A DNA stretch of 64,000 nucleotides. Origin: Candidatus Cloacimonadota bacterium (lineage in GTDB: Bacteria > Cloacimonadota > Cloacimonadia > Cloacimonadales > WRIO01). How positions within the stretch are numbered: position 1 is the first letter of the stretch; every line of letters starts with the position of its first letter. Shown piece after piece: positions 29,698 through 41,400 of the stretch. The notes beneath the pieces are model-generated. The model ran no database searches. It was given only the letters and a program-made list of their open reading frames with translations, and had not been told where the DNA came from. The stretch is from the NCBI GenBank assembly GCA_009777575.1, contig WRLO01000004.1:1-64000 (forward strand), written 5' to 3'. The position numbers and the translations under genes are program-made.

Positions 29698-32600
29698 ATG
29701 AAAAAATTGTTAATCTTAAGCTTGATACTCGTTGTTAGTATCGGTTTAGTAGCGCAAGAGAGAGCGCATGGGCATCTGATAGTCATGCACCACGATCATG
29801 TTAGAGGTAGTGCAAGAGATGCCTTTATGGGTAGGTATTCTGCTATGGATATGGTGGAAGAACAGGCTTTAGTACCTGAACTAAACATCTATCTTTACAC
29901 CTTCAATTATCGTTCATTCGATGAAGAGGAAATGCTGGAAATGGTGCGTCTGGACAATGCTGTTCGGTTTGCTCAATTCAATCCTTACTTAGAATTGAGG
30001 ATAGATAGAAATGAAGAATTAATGCCTAATGACCCAAACTTTGATCAACAATGGCATCTAAAAAACACAGGACAATCTAGCGGAGCTGTAGGCATCGACA
30101 CTAAGGCTACTTTTGCTTGGGCAGCCGCGCAAACAGAAGAAAACAGAAACGAAAGGGAAATAATTTTGGCTGTTGTAGACTCAATGGTTCCGAGCAGTAT
30201 CCATCATCTTGATGTTCGTTGGTGGAGAAATGAAACAGGTTTTTGCCATAATGTAGTGGGCGAAGAAATGCATGGTTTTGACTGCCCGAATCCTACTGTC
30301 TGCGATTATTGGGGCTGGAATGGAAATTCCAATACACCTTTAGCACAAAATCCCCCCGGAACAAACCAACATGGTCTTGTTGTCTCAGGATGTGCTGCCC
30401 AGACTACTGGCAATAGTTTGCAAGGTGCAGGGCTGGGTGGGCTTTTTGAAAATGTCAAAATTATGCCTATACATATTTCCATGAGTAGTACTGCCCTCAA
30501 TTCCGAAGCTATTAATAGTATGGGATATTTATGGAGGCTAAGAAATCTTTACAACCAAACAAATGGGCAACTTGGTGCATATATTGTAGCTCAAAACAAT
30601 TCATGGGGACATGATGGTGGTCAGCCAAGCAATTATCCAGTCTGGAATCAAATGTATTATGAAGTGGCAGAACTTGGAATAATGAGCAATATAGCTATTG
30701 ACAATGAGCCAACCAGAAATATAGACACTTTTGGTGATATGCCAGGTCTTGTAACAGCTCCTACAGCAATAAAAACTACGAGGATAAATAGAAACGGGAA
30801 CAGAACAGGAGCCTTTGGGCCGACAATGGTCTGTGTCGCTGCCCCTGGAGACGCTATATTCACTACAGTCCCAAACAACGGATTTGCCAATGGTGGTAAT
30901 GGATCAAGTTACGCATCACCAATAGTGATGGGCTTGGTAGGCTTGATGTATTCTACAGCGAATGAAGATTTATTAAATGCCTTTCCACCACTTGAACTCG
31001 CAGTCATGTTTAGGCAAATAATACTCGACACTGTCGATGTAATGACTCCTCTTGTAGGTCAAATAGTTTCTGGTGGTCGTATAAACGCTCATGCAGCTAT
31101 TCTGGAAGTCCTTGCTCTAAATGAAGAGTATGGCAAGACTCCGTTCACAATTTTTGATTTTGAAGGCGATACACTATTACCTTCGTTAGGAGCTGGAACA
31201 TTAACCCTGGTTGGTAGCACGACATCAACTTATATCATTGGGTTTGATGAAGTAGGTCAAGGTGGAAGGGCATTAAATACGACAACATACCCAGCTCAAG
31301 GAACTGCCAATGAAACAGCTGGAATAGATTTAAAGGTATCAACAGCCGGTTATGTCAATATCGAAATGTCATGGCACAATAGACATAGCAACACTGCAGC
31401 CAATAGATTGAGACTACAATACACATTAGATGGCTGGAACTGGATAAATTTTGAAGCAAATGAAACAAATGCGAGAAATAGAAGAGTATTTCCTACAGAT
31501 AATACTGGCGCTGTTGAGTTTGATAATGGGTTGTATACAGTAGAAGAGGGTGATTCATGGTATTTCAGAACTGCTAATCTGATAGGCATAGAGGGTATCA
31601 GTAACAATCCAGATTTTGGGGTGCGTTTTGTGACTGCTTTCCCTTCTGGTGATGTTCAATACAATGCCTCTGGTTTGGGAGCAAACTATGCTCAAAATGG
31701 GACAATTCGATTTGACAACATCACTTTCTATTTCAAAGAAACAAGTGATTTCAATTTTGTCTCGACCCCTACAGCAAATCCAGGCTCAGGAACTTTCTTA
31801 TCACCTTTCCAAGTCACTCTTTCTACAATGACTAGTGGAGCAAGCATTTATTATACAACAGATGGCTCAAATCCATCTGCTACAACGGGAACTTTGTATA
31901 CAGCTCCTATTACGATAAGTGAAACAACCATCTTGAGATATAGAGGCGAAGCGAGCGGTATGATGCCTTCTGGAACAGCAGTTGAGTTTTATACTTTCCC
32001 TACCGCAGTGAGTTCATTGGCAGATCTTCGTTTAAAAACACCGGGAACTGACGAAATTTACCACCTCACTGGCGAAGTTTTTGTAACAATGACTCTACCA
32101 AACAACAGAAATCAAATCTATATTCAGGACAATAATGCTGGTATTTTGATAGATGACAACGAAAATATCATAACTACTACATACTCTATAGGAGATAGAG
32201 TTTCTGGACTGACAGGACGGACTGTTCTTGTAAATGGTATGTTGCAGCTAATCCCAGCGATAAATTCTGGGCAGATAATCTCCTCTGGTAATACAATAAC
32301 GCCTGTAGAAGCGACCTTTGAGCAAATAAAAAATGCTACTGAAACTTATCAAGCAAGATTAGTAAAAGTAAATGCGGCTCAATTTAATATAAATGCAAAT
32401 TTTGTGACCAATGCTGATTATCCAGTTACTGACAATTCTGGAGAATTTGTTTTTAGAACAGATTTCGCAGGTGTAGACTATCTTGGAACTCTAATTCCAG
32501 CAAATTCAGTAAATATCACAGGCATCATCTCAACGCGTTCCAATGGCTCACATATAACTGCTAGGCGACTATCTGATTTTGAAGACGCTATAGCACTGAT

Positions 32601-33522
32601 GCCACCAGAAAATCTCAATGCTACATATGAAGGTAATAAGATAACCTTAACATGGGAAGCTCCTTCTGGGCAGATACTCGTTCATGATGTTGTTTTAGAT
32701 GTAGAAAATGAAGAAATATCGACTTCTCGTAGCTCACAATCACAAGATGTCCGAAATGACGAAATTTTGACCTTTATTGGCTACAATGTTTATCGTGGCG
32801 AAATGCCAGTTCCTTTGCATCCTCAGCCAATCCAAAACTTATTTTATGAAGATATTGTCGTAGTAGACAGGATTTATATATACAATGTAACTGCTGTTTA
32901 CAGTTCTGGTGAGTCCAATCCTGTTCAAATATCAGTGATTTTGCCTGCTTTGAATCCAGTTCGTAACTTACATGCTACTCTACCTCAAGTTTTACAAGTA
33001 TCTTTGACTTGGGACGCTCCAGAAGCAGAAACATATGCTACATTGCAACATTTCAATGTCTATGTAGATGATGAATTTGTTGGTCTTCGTGTTGCTGGAG
33101 ATTCAGAAAGTTATCAATTCGATATCAATCTCTCTACAGCAGGTGTTTATATGATGAAAGTCATTGCGGTATATAATCTCGGAGAGTCTGTTGAGCAAAG
33201 TATAGATGTTCATGTTTCTGAGACAGATGAAGCACTATTGCCGCTTGTCACTGAGCTTCATGGCAATTTCCCCAATCCTTTTAATCCAGAGACGACCATC
33301 AGTTTTTCTTTGGTGAATGCAGGGAATGTTAATCTCGAAATTTTCAATATACGCGGGCAAAGGATAAAAACTTTGGTAAATGATTTCAGAGAATCTGGCA
33401 ATCATAGCGTTATTTGGAACGGAATAGATGAACAAGGTAATTCAGTTGGTAGTGGAATGTATTTTTATCGCATGATAACTGATGATTATTCATCTATCAA
33501 AAGAATGGTTCTGTTGAAATAA
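29698..33522 (+). CDS. Secreted subtilisin-like serine protease with chitobiase-like, Fn3 and C-terminal FlgD/T9SS-like sorting domain
   Basis: Signal peptide; GTNQHGLVVSGCAA (His) and NGSSYASPIVMGLVGLM (Ser) motifs; TELHGNFPNPFNPETTISF...RMVLLK tail. Confidence 0.88.
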   Translation: MKKLLILSLILVVSIGLVAQERAHGHLIVMHHDHVRGSARDAFMGRYSAMDMVEEQALVPELNIYLYTFNYRSFDEEEMLEMVRLDNAVRFAQFNPYLELRIDRNEELMPNDPNFDQQWHLKNTGQSSGAVGIDTKATFAWAAAQTEENRNEREIILAVVDSMVPSSIHHLDVRWWRNETGFCHNVVGEEMHGFDCPNPTVCDYWGWNGNSNTPLAQNPPGTNQHGLVVSGCAAQTTGNSLQGAGLGGLFENVKIMPIHISMSSTALNSEAINSMGYLWRLRNLYNQTNGQLGAYIVAQNNSWGHDGGQPSNYPVWNQMYYEVAELGIMSNIAIDNEPTRNIDTFGDMPGLVTAPTAIKTTRINRNGNRTGAFGPTMVCVAAPGDAIFTTVPNNGFANGGNGSSYASPIVMGLVGLMYSTANEDLLNAFPPLELAVMFRQIILDTVDVMTPLVGQIVSGGRINAHAAILEVLALNEEYGKTPFTIFDFEGDTLLPSLGAGTLTLVGSTTSTYIIGFDEVGQGGRALNTTTYPAQGTANETAGIDLKVSTAGYVNIEMSWHNRHSNTAANRLRLQYTLDGWNWINFEANETNARNRRVFPTDNTGAVEFDNGLYTVEEGDSWYFRTANLIGIEGISNNPDFGVRFVTAFPSGDVQYNASGLGANYAQNGTIRFDNITFYFKETSDFNFVSTPTANPGSGTFLSPFQVTLSTMTSGASIYYTTDGSNPSATTGTLYTAPITISETTILRYRGEASGMMPSGTAVEFYTFPTAVSSLADLRLKTPGTDEIYHLTGEVFVTMTLPNNRNQIYIQDNNAGILIDDNENIITTTYSIGDRVSGLTGRTVLVNGMLQLIPAINSGQIISSGNTITPVEATFEQIKNATETYQARLVKVNAAQFNINANFVTNADYPVTDNSGEFVFRTDFAGVDYLGTLIPANSVNITGIISTRSNGSHITARRLSDFEDAIALMPPENLNATYEGNKITLTWEAPSGQILVHDVVLDVENEEISTSRSSQSQDVRNDEILTFIGYNVYRGEMPVPLHPQPIQNLFYEDIVVVDRIYIYNVTAVYSSGESNPVQISVILPALNPVRNLHATLPQVLQVSLTWDAPEAETYATLQHFNVYVDDEFVGLRVAGDSESYQFDINLSTAGVYMMKVIAVYNLGESVEQSIDVHVSETDEALLPLVTELHGNFPNPFNPETTISFSLVNAGNVNLEIFNIRGQRIKTLVNDFRESGNHSVIWNGIDEQGNSVGSGMYFYRMITDDYSSIKRMVLLK

Positions 33523-33557
33523 TAGCTATTTTTTCTTTACATTTGGCTTGAAAATAA

Positions 33558-33592
33558 GCCCCCCATGAGGTCACTGAATGGGGGGCTTTTTT
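33558..33592 (+). terminator. Rho-independent terminator
   Basis: GCCCCCCAT...ATGGGGGGC followed by TTTTTT. Confidence 0.93.
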
Positions 33593-34231
33593 AAATTTCT
33601 AATCTGGTAAGAGGTCGCTCATTATTTGAATGACCGACCTCCCAGTCGATTATATCAAAGGATTTTCACCTCCAGCCTCTCGCAGAAACATAAGTGAACC
33701 TCTCGATTCTTATTGCTCTTGTCAATCACCATATTATCGTTTGTCTGTCACTCTTTCTACAGAGCTACAATTCCTAAAGGAATATTTATGTGTTAATGTC
33801 TAAGGGGTGTAAAATTTAGTTTATATTTCCTCGCTTTATTACCTCCTATTGATATAAAAATCATTTTATCGGTCAAACATCGAAAAAATCTTTTTCAAGC
33901 CACTACCACGCCGCTCCACATAATTTAAACGATGAAATATATCTGCTATCACAAGATAAACCTAATTAGCCTCATTTAGAAAAATACATAAGATAAAACA
34001 AATTAGGTTAATTAGGTTATTTTGGAGATAATCATTGACTACTGAGGTTGTTTTGTTGATTGAATTAGGTAAGAATGAGGTTTTCTTTTTCGTTCTTACG
34101 AGGTGATTTACCTGTAACTTATTTTTTAACACAGGTAGATAGTAATTCGCGAGCTATTTCGCAAGCTCAATATCTCTTGAACCGACATCTTCGGGGTGGG
34201 AATTATATTTGTTATCGTTTCTATAAAGAGC

Positions 34232-34250
34232 CACACACCTTCGGTGTGTG
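34232..34250. repeat. Hairpin CACACACC-TTC-GGTGTGTG
   Basis: Perfect 8-bp stem; CTATAAAGAGYCACACA context recurs near 50945. Confidence 0.9.
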
Positions 34251-34434
34251 TAAGGAATATTATTAAATATATTTGACTTTTCGAAGCGGACTCCTACGGG
34301 ATATATCTCTTGTGTGTAACCGTTTCTACCAAGCCATAATTCATATGGAATATTCAAAGAAGAATAATCAAAATTAAAAGTTGACACTTATAGGGTTGCC
34401 CCTACAATATTCTGACCAATGTCTACTGGAAATT

Positions 34435-35448
34435 CTATACAAGCACGTATTTCATATTGCCGACACCAATTTTTTCAGCATGAGTCAGTATTTTTCTTCC
34501 TTTATCAAAAATTTTTGACTTAGAATTTTTTTGTAAAACATCAAGACAAGCTGTATCGAGTGCTACAGGGTCAAGACTAGCAAATATTCCCACATTTTCA
34601 GCTTCAAAGTCCATTTTTGAGGAAAAACAATCGCAATCTTTGGTAATATTCAAGACAAAATTGATATATATATTTTTTTTCCCCAATGTAGCCGCAAAGG
34701 CATATTCAGCCATTTTTTCAAAGAAATGATCTGAGTTCCAATCATGATAAATAGCCCCAGTCACGCAAACAGCGATACATTTGGCACATCCTATACACAA
34801 TTGTTTATCGATGTAAGCCTTTTTAAATAGTTTTATGGCATCGGCATCACAATGTTCCGCGCAGACTCCACAGTTAATACATTTACTTTCCAGGACAGTT
34901 GGTAAAGTCTGAGAATGTTGCTCCATTTTTCCACCGCGAGCTGCAAAACCCATACACAAATTCTTTAATGCACCACCAAAACCTGCTAAAACATGTCCTT
35001 TAAAATGGGAACAAATAACAAATTGATTGTAATTTTGAAATTCCAGACCCAATTTACATTTTTTTAGATATTCCTTGTTGATTTCAGCTTCATAATAGCT
35101 TTCCCCAGTTTCTCCATCAGCAATTACTATGGGAACACGGGTAAAACCATGATTATGAGCAAGTTTTAAATGTAGGGTTTTGGTTGTTCTTTGCCCTCGA
35201 TAAAGGACATTGGTTTCAATGAAGCTGGTGTTTACATTTTTTGACTCTAAATAGTCAATAATAGCATCATAAGCTATAGCTGGAACATAAGTCACATTCC
35301 CTTCTTCACCAAAATGAACCTTTAAAGGCACATTATTATCAAATTTAAAATCATTTTCGTCTACAATTTTTTCCAACAAAGACCTAGCGATAGCGCCTAT
35401 TTCTAGAAAATCACTTGTTTTTGTCCCGTAAAAAAACACTTTAGTCAT
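34435..35448 (-). CDS. DUF362 / 4Fe-4S ferredoxin-domain protein
   Basis: CINCGVCAEHCDADAI and CIGCAKCIAVCVTGAI. Confidence 0.92.
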   Translation of the reverse strand: MTKVFFYGTKTSDFLEIGAIARSLLEKIVDENDFKFDNNVPLKVHFGEEGNVTYVPAIAYDAIIDYLESKNVNTSFIETNVLYRGQRTTKTLHLKLAHNHGFTRVPIVIADGETGESYYEAEINKEYLKKCKLGLEFQNYNQFVICSHFKGHVLAGFGGALKNLCMGFAARGGKMEQHSQTLPTVLESKCINCGVCAEHCDADAIKLFKKAYIDKQLCIGCAKCIAVCVTGAIYHDWNSDHFFEKMAEYAFAATLGKKNIYINFVLNITKDCDCFSSKMDFEAENVGIFASLDPVALDTACLDVLQKNSKSKIFDKGRKILTHAEKIGVGNMKYVLV

Positions 35449-35467
35449 ATTTCGTCTCCTTTTTTTA

Positions 35468-36742
35468 TCACTTTACAATAGTCCATTGTGAAAATAATTC
35501 ATCTATCACGATTATTTCTCTGCCAATTTGACTCTTTATTTCTGTCATTGGCACATTATCTATAGACAACATTTCATAATTAAAAATCCCAGAGGAAAAT
35601 ATCGGGTATTCATTGTCGGATAAATCAATCTGAGTTTTTATATCTTGCCAAGTAAGCAAACCTGTGACAGTCACTTCCTCTCCGAAGAAATTATTTTTTA
35701 TTACAGATATTCTGACATTTTTATTTATTAAATTTTTCTGCAATTCCTTTACAATTGGTTCAATAGCGTAGTATCCAGAAATAGAAGTAACAAAAACAGC
35801 ATTCCCTTCCTTATTATCGAAAAGTTTAAAATATTTTTTTTTCAATCTTTTCCAGTTTTCATGAGATTTCCTTATCATCCCAATACCATTTTCTATTTGA
35901 GCATAATCTCCATAATATTCGTCACTTGGAATAGCTTTTTCCGCTTTGATAAAAATTTCATCTGCACAATAAATATACATTCCGTTTTCAGTGACATTTT
36001 GAGACTGTTCTACTTGATTTATCACGGATTCTGCTTCTTCTTTGGAGATTTTTCTCAAAACTTTTAAATTTTCTCGATGTTTTGTCAATCCTATCGGAAC
36101 AATCCCAATAGACAATACATTTTCAAATCTTATCAAATCTAACAAGCATTTAGTTAAAAAATCCTTATCATTAACATCAGGGATCAAAACTATTTGGACA
36201 TGTAACCAGATCCCTGCCTGCTCAAGCATTTTCAAAGACTCCATGATATTAAAATCAATTTCATAACAGAGTATTTGTTTATGAAGTTCTGGGTCTGTAG
36301 TATGAACCGATACATACAAAGGCGAAAGGTGCTGTTTTACAATCTTATCTATATTTTTTTTAGTAAGATTCGTCAAGGTGATAAAATTACCATAAAAAAA
36401 GGAATATATAAAGTCATCGTCCTTAACATACAAAGACTTTCTAAGCCCTGTAGGCATTTGGTCAACAAAGCAAAAAATACAGTTGTTTATACAGGTTTCG
36501 CATTCTGGTAATTCAACCTCATACCCCAAAGGTTTATCGAAATTATTAATCACCTTACAAGATTGATTTTTTTCGCTATCATCCTTGTATTGAACAGTAA
36601 AACGATTTTTTTGTGTATAATACATTATATCCAAAATATCAAAAACAGGCTCATTGTCAATACTGACAATAGTATGGCTTTTTTTGATGGGCAAACTAGC
36701 TGCTATAGAATTTTTTTGAATATTTTGTATTTTAACTGACAT
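35468..36742 (-). CDS. DUF512 radical-SAM-like protein with PDZ-like N-term
   Basis: CETCINNCIFCFVDQMPTGLRKSLYVKDDD. Confidence 0.92.
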   Translation of the reverse strand: MSVKIQNIQKNSIAASLPIKKSHTIVSIDNEPVFDILDIMYYTQKNRFTVQYKDDSEKNQSCKVINNFDKPLGYEVELPECETCINNCIFCFVDQMPTGLRKSLYVKDDDFIYSFFYGNFITLTNLTKKNIDKIVKQHLSPLYVSVHTTDPELHKQILCYEIDFNIMESLKMLEQAGIWLHVQIVLIPDVNDKDFLTKCLLDLIRFENVLSIGIVPIGLTKHRENLKVLRKISKEEAESVINQVEQSQNVTENGMYIYCADEIFIKAEKAIPSDEYYGDYAQIENGIGMIRKSHENWKRLKKKYFKLFDNKEGNAVFVTSISGYYAIEPIVKELQKNLINKNVRISVIKNNFFGEEVTVTGLLTWQDIKTQIDLSDNEYPIFSSGIFNYEMLSIDNVPMTEIKSQIGREIIVIDELFSQWTIVK

Positions 36743-36756
36743 TTTCTATCCTCATA

Positions 36757-38436
36757 CTACTCGATAAACTCCCTCCATATTTCAAAAGCTACCCATTTCA
36801 TGATGATTTCTATAGATTTATCATTGCCTTTTTTAGCTTTCTTGAATATCTTTAAGAGATTTGAAAAATGATAATAAGGTATTTTTTCAGCCTTTTCTAT
36901 CATCAGTCCAATTTCATTTGAGATCAATGAAAAATATTGAAAATTGAGATTGGGATAGTTTGGGTATGTATATTTTACCTCTTTTGGAATAGGAAAATCA
37001 TTGCTATCTTCAGAAAAACTCGAATGTAGTGTCAAACTAGTTTCTATTATCTTATTGTTAGCGAACCTCTCTTGTAAATGGCTACAAGACAATGAATAAA
37101 GCATACCCGGACTAAAAAAATTTCGATATTTATTTAACCAACCCAATCCAACTGCTCTGTTGTTTATATGATGATTGGTGAGCAAGAAATGGTATTTATC
37201 ATAAATCGTTTCTGAAATATACATTTTTCTTGTAAAATCTTCAAAATTTTGCTTTAATCCTTTCACTAAAAAAGGATAAAATTCTTTTCTGAAAAAATGA
37301 TTTTTACTGATATAATTCTTCTTAAAATCAGTAAATGACCTACTTTTAAGTATTTTGAAATATTTTTCCAATCTCTTTATAGGTTCTTTTTCAAACAACC
37401 ATTCAGTTGGATGACTGAGAAAGTATATATCGTTTTGCAGTGATTTAGTTTCAGAATCATAACTCCCAGCGAGATAAAAATATTCAGGTATATCCGCCAA
37501 TCCTGTATGTAAAACATAATCTTTATAAAGTGAAAAAAGATTATTAGAGTCTTGATTATCAGGAATATTTTGGATTCTGAGTTTGCTTAATACATAGTCT
37601 TCAATGTATTCGACAGGGTCAGTAATTTCGTCTTTTATACCCCATTCTTTTGCGTTTTGTGGTTTAAAATGATATAAACCCCATTTCGATTTTTCTTTTT
37701 TACACCATATTGAAAAAGCAAACCTTGCAGAATAATCGGCTTCAAAAGGTATTAAGATAAAATCTTTTTCTTTCAGTTGTAGCTCAAAAGATTTTTTTAA
37801 AGAAAATAAATATTTTTGAGTGTCTGAATCATTACTGGAAATAAATTTTAGCTCTCTATTTACTACTTCTATAGTGTTATTATCGACAGTTAAGGTTGAG
37901 CCTTCTTTTAACATGGATAAATGTCTCAAAAAAGGTCTTTTTTCGAGTCGTAAAGGTAACAAAGCTAGTGCTGACAATGCTGCATAATCCCATTGTTTTT
38001 GTCCCATCAATTGTGAGATATAATGCTGTTTATTGGAGATCATTACATAATCCTCTGTATTTATATAATATACAGGGTAATGACCAAATTTATCACAAGT
38101 AATCTGTAAGAAATTTTCTCTGATTTTCAAAGCTAGATAATGCCCATCTATATCCGAAGGTAAATATTCAAAATTTAAGAGTCTATTCCAATCACTCGCA
38201 TCAGCCTGCGAATAACCTGTTCCCTTTAGTATATAACCTTTGCCAATAACCAATTTTATAGTAGGGTCATCTTCAGTTGCTTTTGAAATAAATAACAATT
38301 CATCCCTACAACTATAACTAAAATAAAACGCAGGTTTTATTATAGTATTTGTAGTTTGTGGATGAACCTGTAAAAACTTCTCAATTTCCCATTCTAAAAA
38401 AGGTTTTTGGCTAATAATGCATAAAAACCAGCTCAT
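36757..38436 (-). CDS. Asparagine synthetase-like protein (degenerate N-terminal GATase region)
   Basis: GHYLALKIRENFLQITCDKFGHYPVYYI resembles the AsnB N-term; no Cys at position 2. Confidence 0.45.
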   Translation of the reverse strand: MSWFLCIISQKPFLEWEIEKFLQVHPQTTNTIIKPAFYFSYSCRDELLFISKATEDDPTIKLVIGKGYILKGTGYSQADASDWNRLLNFEYLPSDIDGHYLALKIRENFLQITCDKFGHYPVYYINTEDYVMISNKQHYISQLMGQKQWDYAALSALALLPLRLEKRPFLRHLSMLKEGSTLTVDNNTIEVVNRELKFISSNDSDTQKYLFSLKKSFELQLKEKDFILIPFEADYSARFAFSIWCKKEKSKWGLYHFKPQNAKEWGIKDEITDPVEYIEDYVLSKLRIQNIPDNQDSNNLFSLYKDYVLHTGLADIPEYFYLAGSYDSETKSLQNDIYFLSHPTEWLFEKEPIKRLEKYFKILKSRSFTDFKKNYISKNHFFRKEFYPFLVKGLKQNFEDFTRKMYISETIYDKYHFLLTNHHINNRAVGLGWLNKYRNFFSPGMLYSLSCSHLQERFANNKIIETSLTLHSSFSEDSNDFPIPKEVKYTYPNYPNLNFQYFSLISNEIGLMIEKAEKIPYYHFSNLLKIFKKAKKGNDKSIEIIMKWVAFEIWREFIE

Positions 38437-38446
38437 TTATTCAGAT

Positions 38447-41400
38447 TTACTCCTTATACTCAAACAGCATCCTTAAATCAGAATTATCAAGGCTTTTTAA
38501 AACTACATCTCCTTGATCTATAATATTGTCAAATAAATCTCTTTTTTTCTTTTGTAAAAGCATGATTTTTTCTTCTACTGAGCCTTTTGTGATCATCTTA
38601 TAAACAAGCACTTTTTTTGTTTGTCCTATTCTATGAACCCTATCTATTGCTTGATTTTCAACCATTGGATTCCACCATGGGTCTACCAGAATCACTGTAT
38701 CGGCAGCTGTGAGGTTGATACCAAAACCTCCTGTTTTAAGACTGATTAAAAAGAGTCTGACTCTATCATTGTTGTTGAAATGGTTTATCACATTCTTTCT
38801 GTCTTTTGTGCCTCCATCCATGTAATCATAAGGAATTTGTAGTTGTTTGACCATTTTTTCGATGAGCCTTAACATCTTTACATATTGACTAAATATCAAG
38901 AGTTTTCTGCCATTTTCGACCGCATCTACAAGTATTTCTTTCAATGTGTTTAGTTTTCCAGAGATATCGGCATCATTCAACCATTCTTCATTGATTAAAC
39001 CCGGATGATCGCAGATCTGGCGAAGTCGTGTGAGAGCCGCTAACATTGTAATATAATTAAAGGCTCCGGTTCCTATTCCTTTATTCAAAGTAGATGAACT
39101 TTTGACCCCTTGCGGTAGGGTTACTATAGATTCTCTTCGTCTTGCATCATGTTTTTGACCAAAAACTTCATTGCGGACAGCCTCTAACACTTGTATATAA
39201 TACCTTTCTTGTTTCTCTGTCATTGTGCAGTAAATAGCCTGTTCTTGCTTATCGGGAAGCTCTATCAAAACATCTTTTTTCTTTCTACGAAGTATAAAAG
39301 GAGCTATATATTGACGAATTTTATCAAGAGCGTTTTCATGTTTTGTGGCTGCAACGCCTTCTTTGGTATACACTTGAGGAGGTAAAACCATATATTCTTT
39401 CATCTTTTTCAATGATGGTAAATAACCCGGCATCAAAAAATCAAACATTGACCACAATTCGACTATGCTATTTTCAAGTGGAGTTCCGGTCATAGCAAGC
39501 TTATGTCTTGCTTTTATTTTTTTTATCGCTTTGGCTCTGAGAGTTATGTGATTTTTTATATGTTGTGCTTCATCAAGGATCATATAGTCAAAGTATATTT
39601 TGTCAAACTCATCCAAATCATTCTGTATCAAATTGTAAGAACATATCACTATTTGCACAGGAACTGTTTTCAAAAGATTTGTCCGAACTTCTTTATTGCC
39701 CTCATAAATTATGTATTTCAATTGAGGATTAAATTTTTCAATTTCTGCTACCCAGTTAAATAACAGTGTTTTAGGGCAAATAATCAAACTTTTTGAATCA
39801 GGTGGCAGATCTGATAAAACAGAAATAGCTTGAAGAGTTTTTCCCAAGCCCATTTCATCTGCTAAAATTCCATTAAGTTTAAAATTTTCAAGCATTTTTA
39901 GCCATTCATAGCCTGCTTTTTGATAAGAACGCATTATAGGTTTTAGGATATAATGAGGGTGTAAAGTATCCTTCAAGGCTCTTTTATGGAGAGCTGAATA
40001 CATATCTTCTAAGTATTTATCACCATATATATTTATTGCTGGATTCAATTTTCTGAGTTCATATATCCAAGGCAATCTATATATTGCCATTTTATGAAAA
40101 TAATCTGCATCTTTTTGGCTTAAATTTAACATACTTTCTATTTCATCAAAAATATCTCGATTTCCTATACGAACGCTTGAACCATCTGGTGCGGTTAAAA
40201 ATTTTGCTCCTGAGGAAAAAAATTGCCGCAGCATATCTTGAGTCAGCTCAATATTGGTAGCTTTATAAACCACTTTATAGGAAAACCAATCTATATTGTC
40301 GTCTGAAGTTATCTCAATTTCTGGAATGAGGTTGATAGTTTTCACAAAATCCTTTTTCAAGTTTTCAGACAAGACGATGTTCCAGCTTGGATGAGCTAGA
40401 TCAAATAAATTGTTTTTGATATATACTATTTCTTGTGCTTTTGTTACTACCCAATCAAACTCGTTAATATCAGTGGGGTTAAAAAAGAGATGGTTTGTTA
40501 CAAAATCACTCACAGTGTATACAAGCTCATCAGGCAAATAATACCATCTATCTGACTCAATAAATGATAGTTTAAATAAATTCATTTTTTCTAAAGCCAT
40601 TGTCAGCGGGATTTTTTTGCCATTGGCATACTCAAAATAGGCATGGATGCTAAGTGGAGAAGGGTCTACTTTGGGTGTGACAGATTCGTTGTTGGAAGCT
40701 TGCATTTCTCTATTTGCAATTGCCAGCGCTTTAAAATGCCCCTGCCCTCTCTTGTCTCTAGGTGACAGTATATCTCGACCATATTCATTTTTCCGTTCTG
40801 TTGTTTCTGAAACACTCAAATCCTCACTTTCTTGCGCATTTTCCTTGTTTGCTGGTTTAGGAGATTTTCTCTTTTTATTGATTAAGAAAAATACCTTAGG
40901 TTCATCATCTGATATTTCAGGAAAGTCAATATTTTCTTCAAAATCGAGATAATTGTTAAATAAAGACAGTTGCTTACCTACTATAGTTTTATAATAAACA
41001 AGCTCTGTTTTTTTGAAAAAGTAGCGACTCTCGAAAATACTAATTACAGTCTCATCATCAAAGGGTAGATTTACTTTGTGTATCGTGTTATTTATCAATA
41101 AATATGTTGATAAATATACAAAAAACTGATGGATTGTATGCGATTCTGAGACAGCTAACCTGAAATTATAGGGGTCTACCTGTGAAATGTAAAAATTCAA
41201 TGACATTGTATCATCAGCAAATTTCAGTTTTTCTCCTGTTTCCATGATTGAAAATTTTGCCTGTATATTTTTAATATAAGGTATTAGACGGACAAATGAT
41301 TCTTTATTTACACTAAAATAAAGGTTTTTTATACCGACAGACCTTTTTTCTATAAACAATGCTTTTATAAAGAGCAATTCGTCTATGGTAAAAAATCCAT

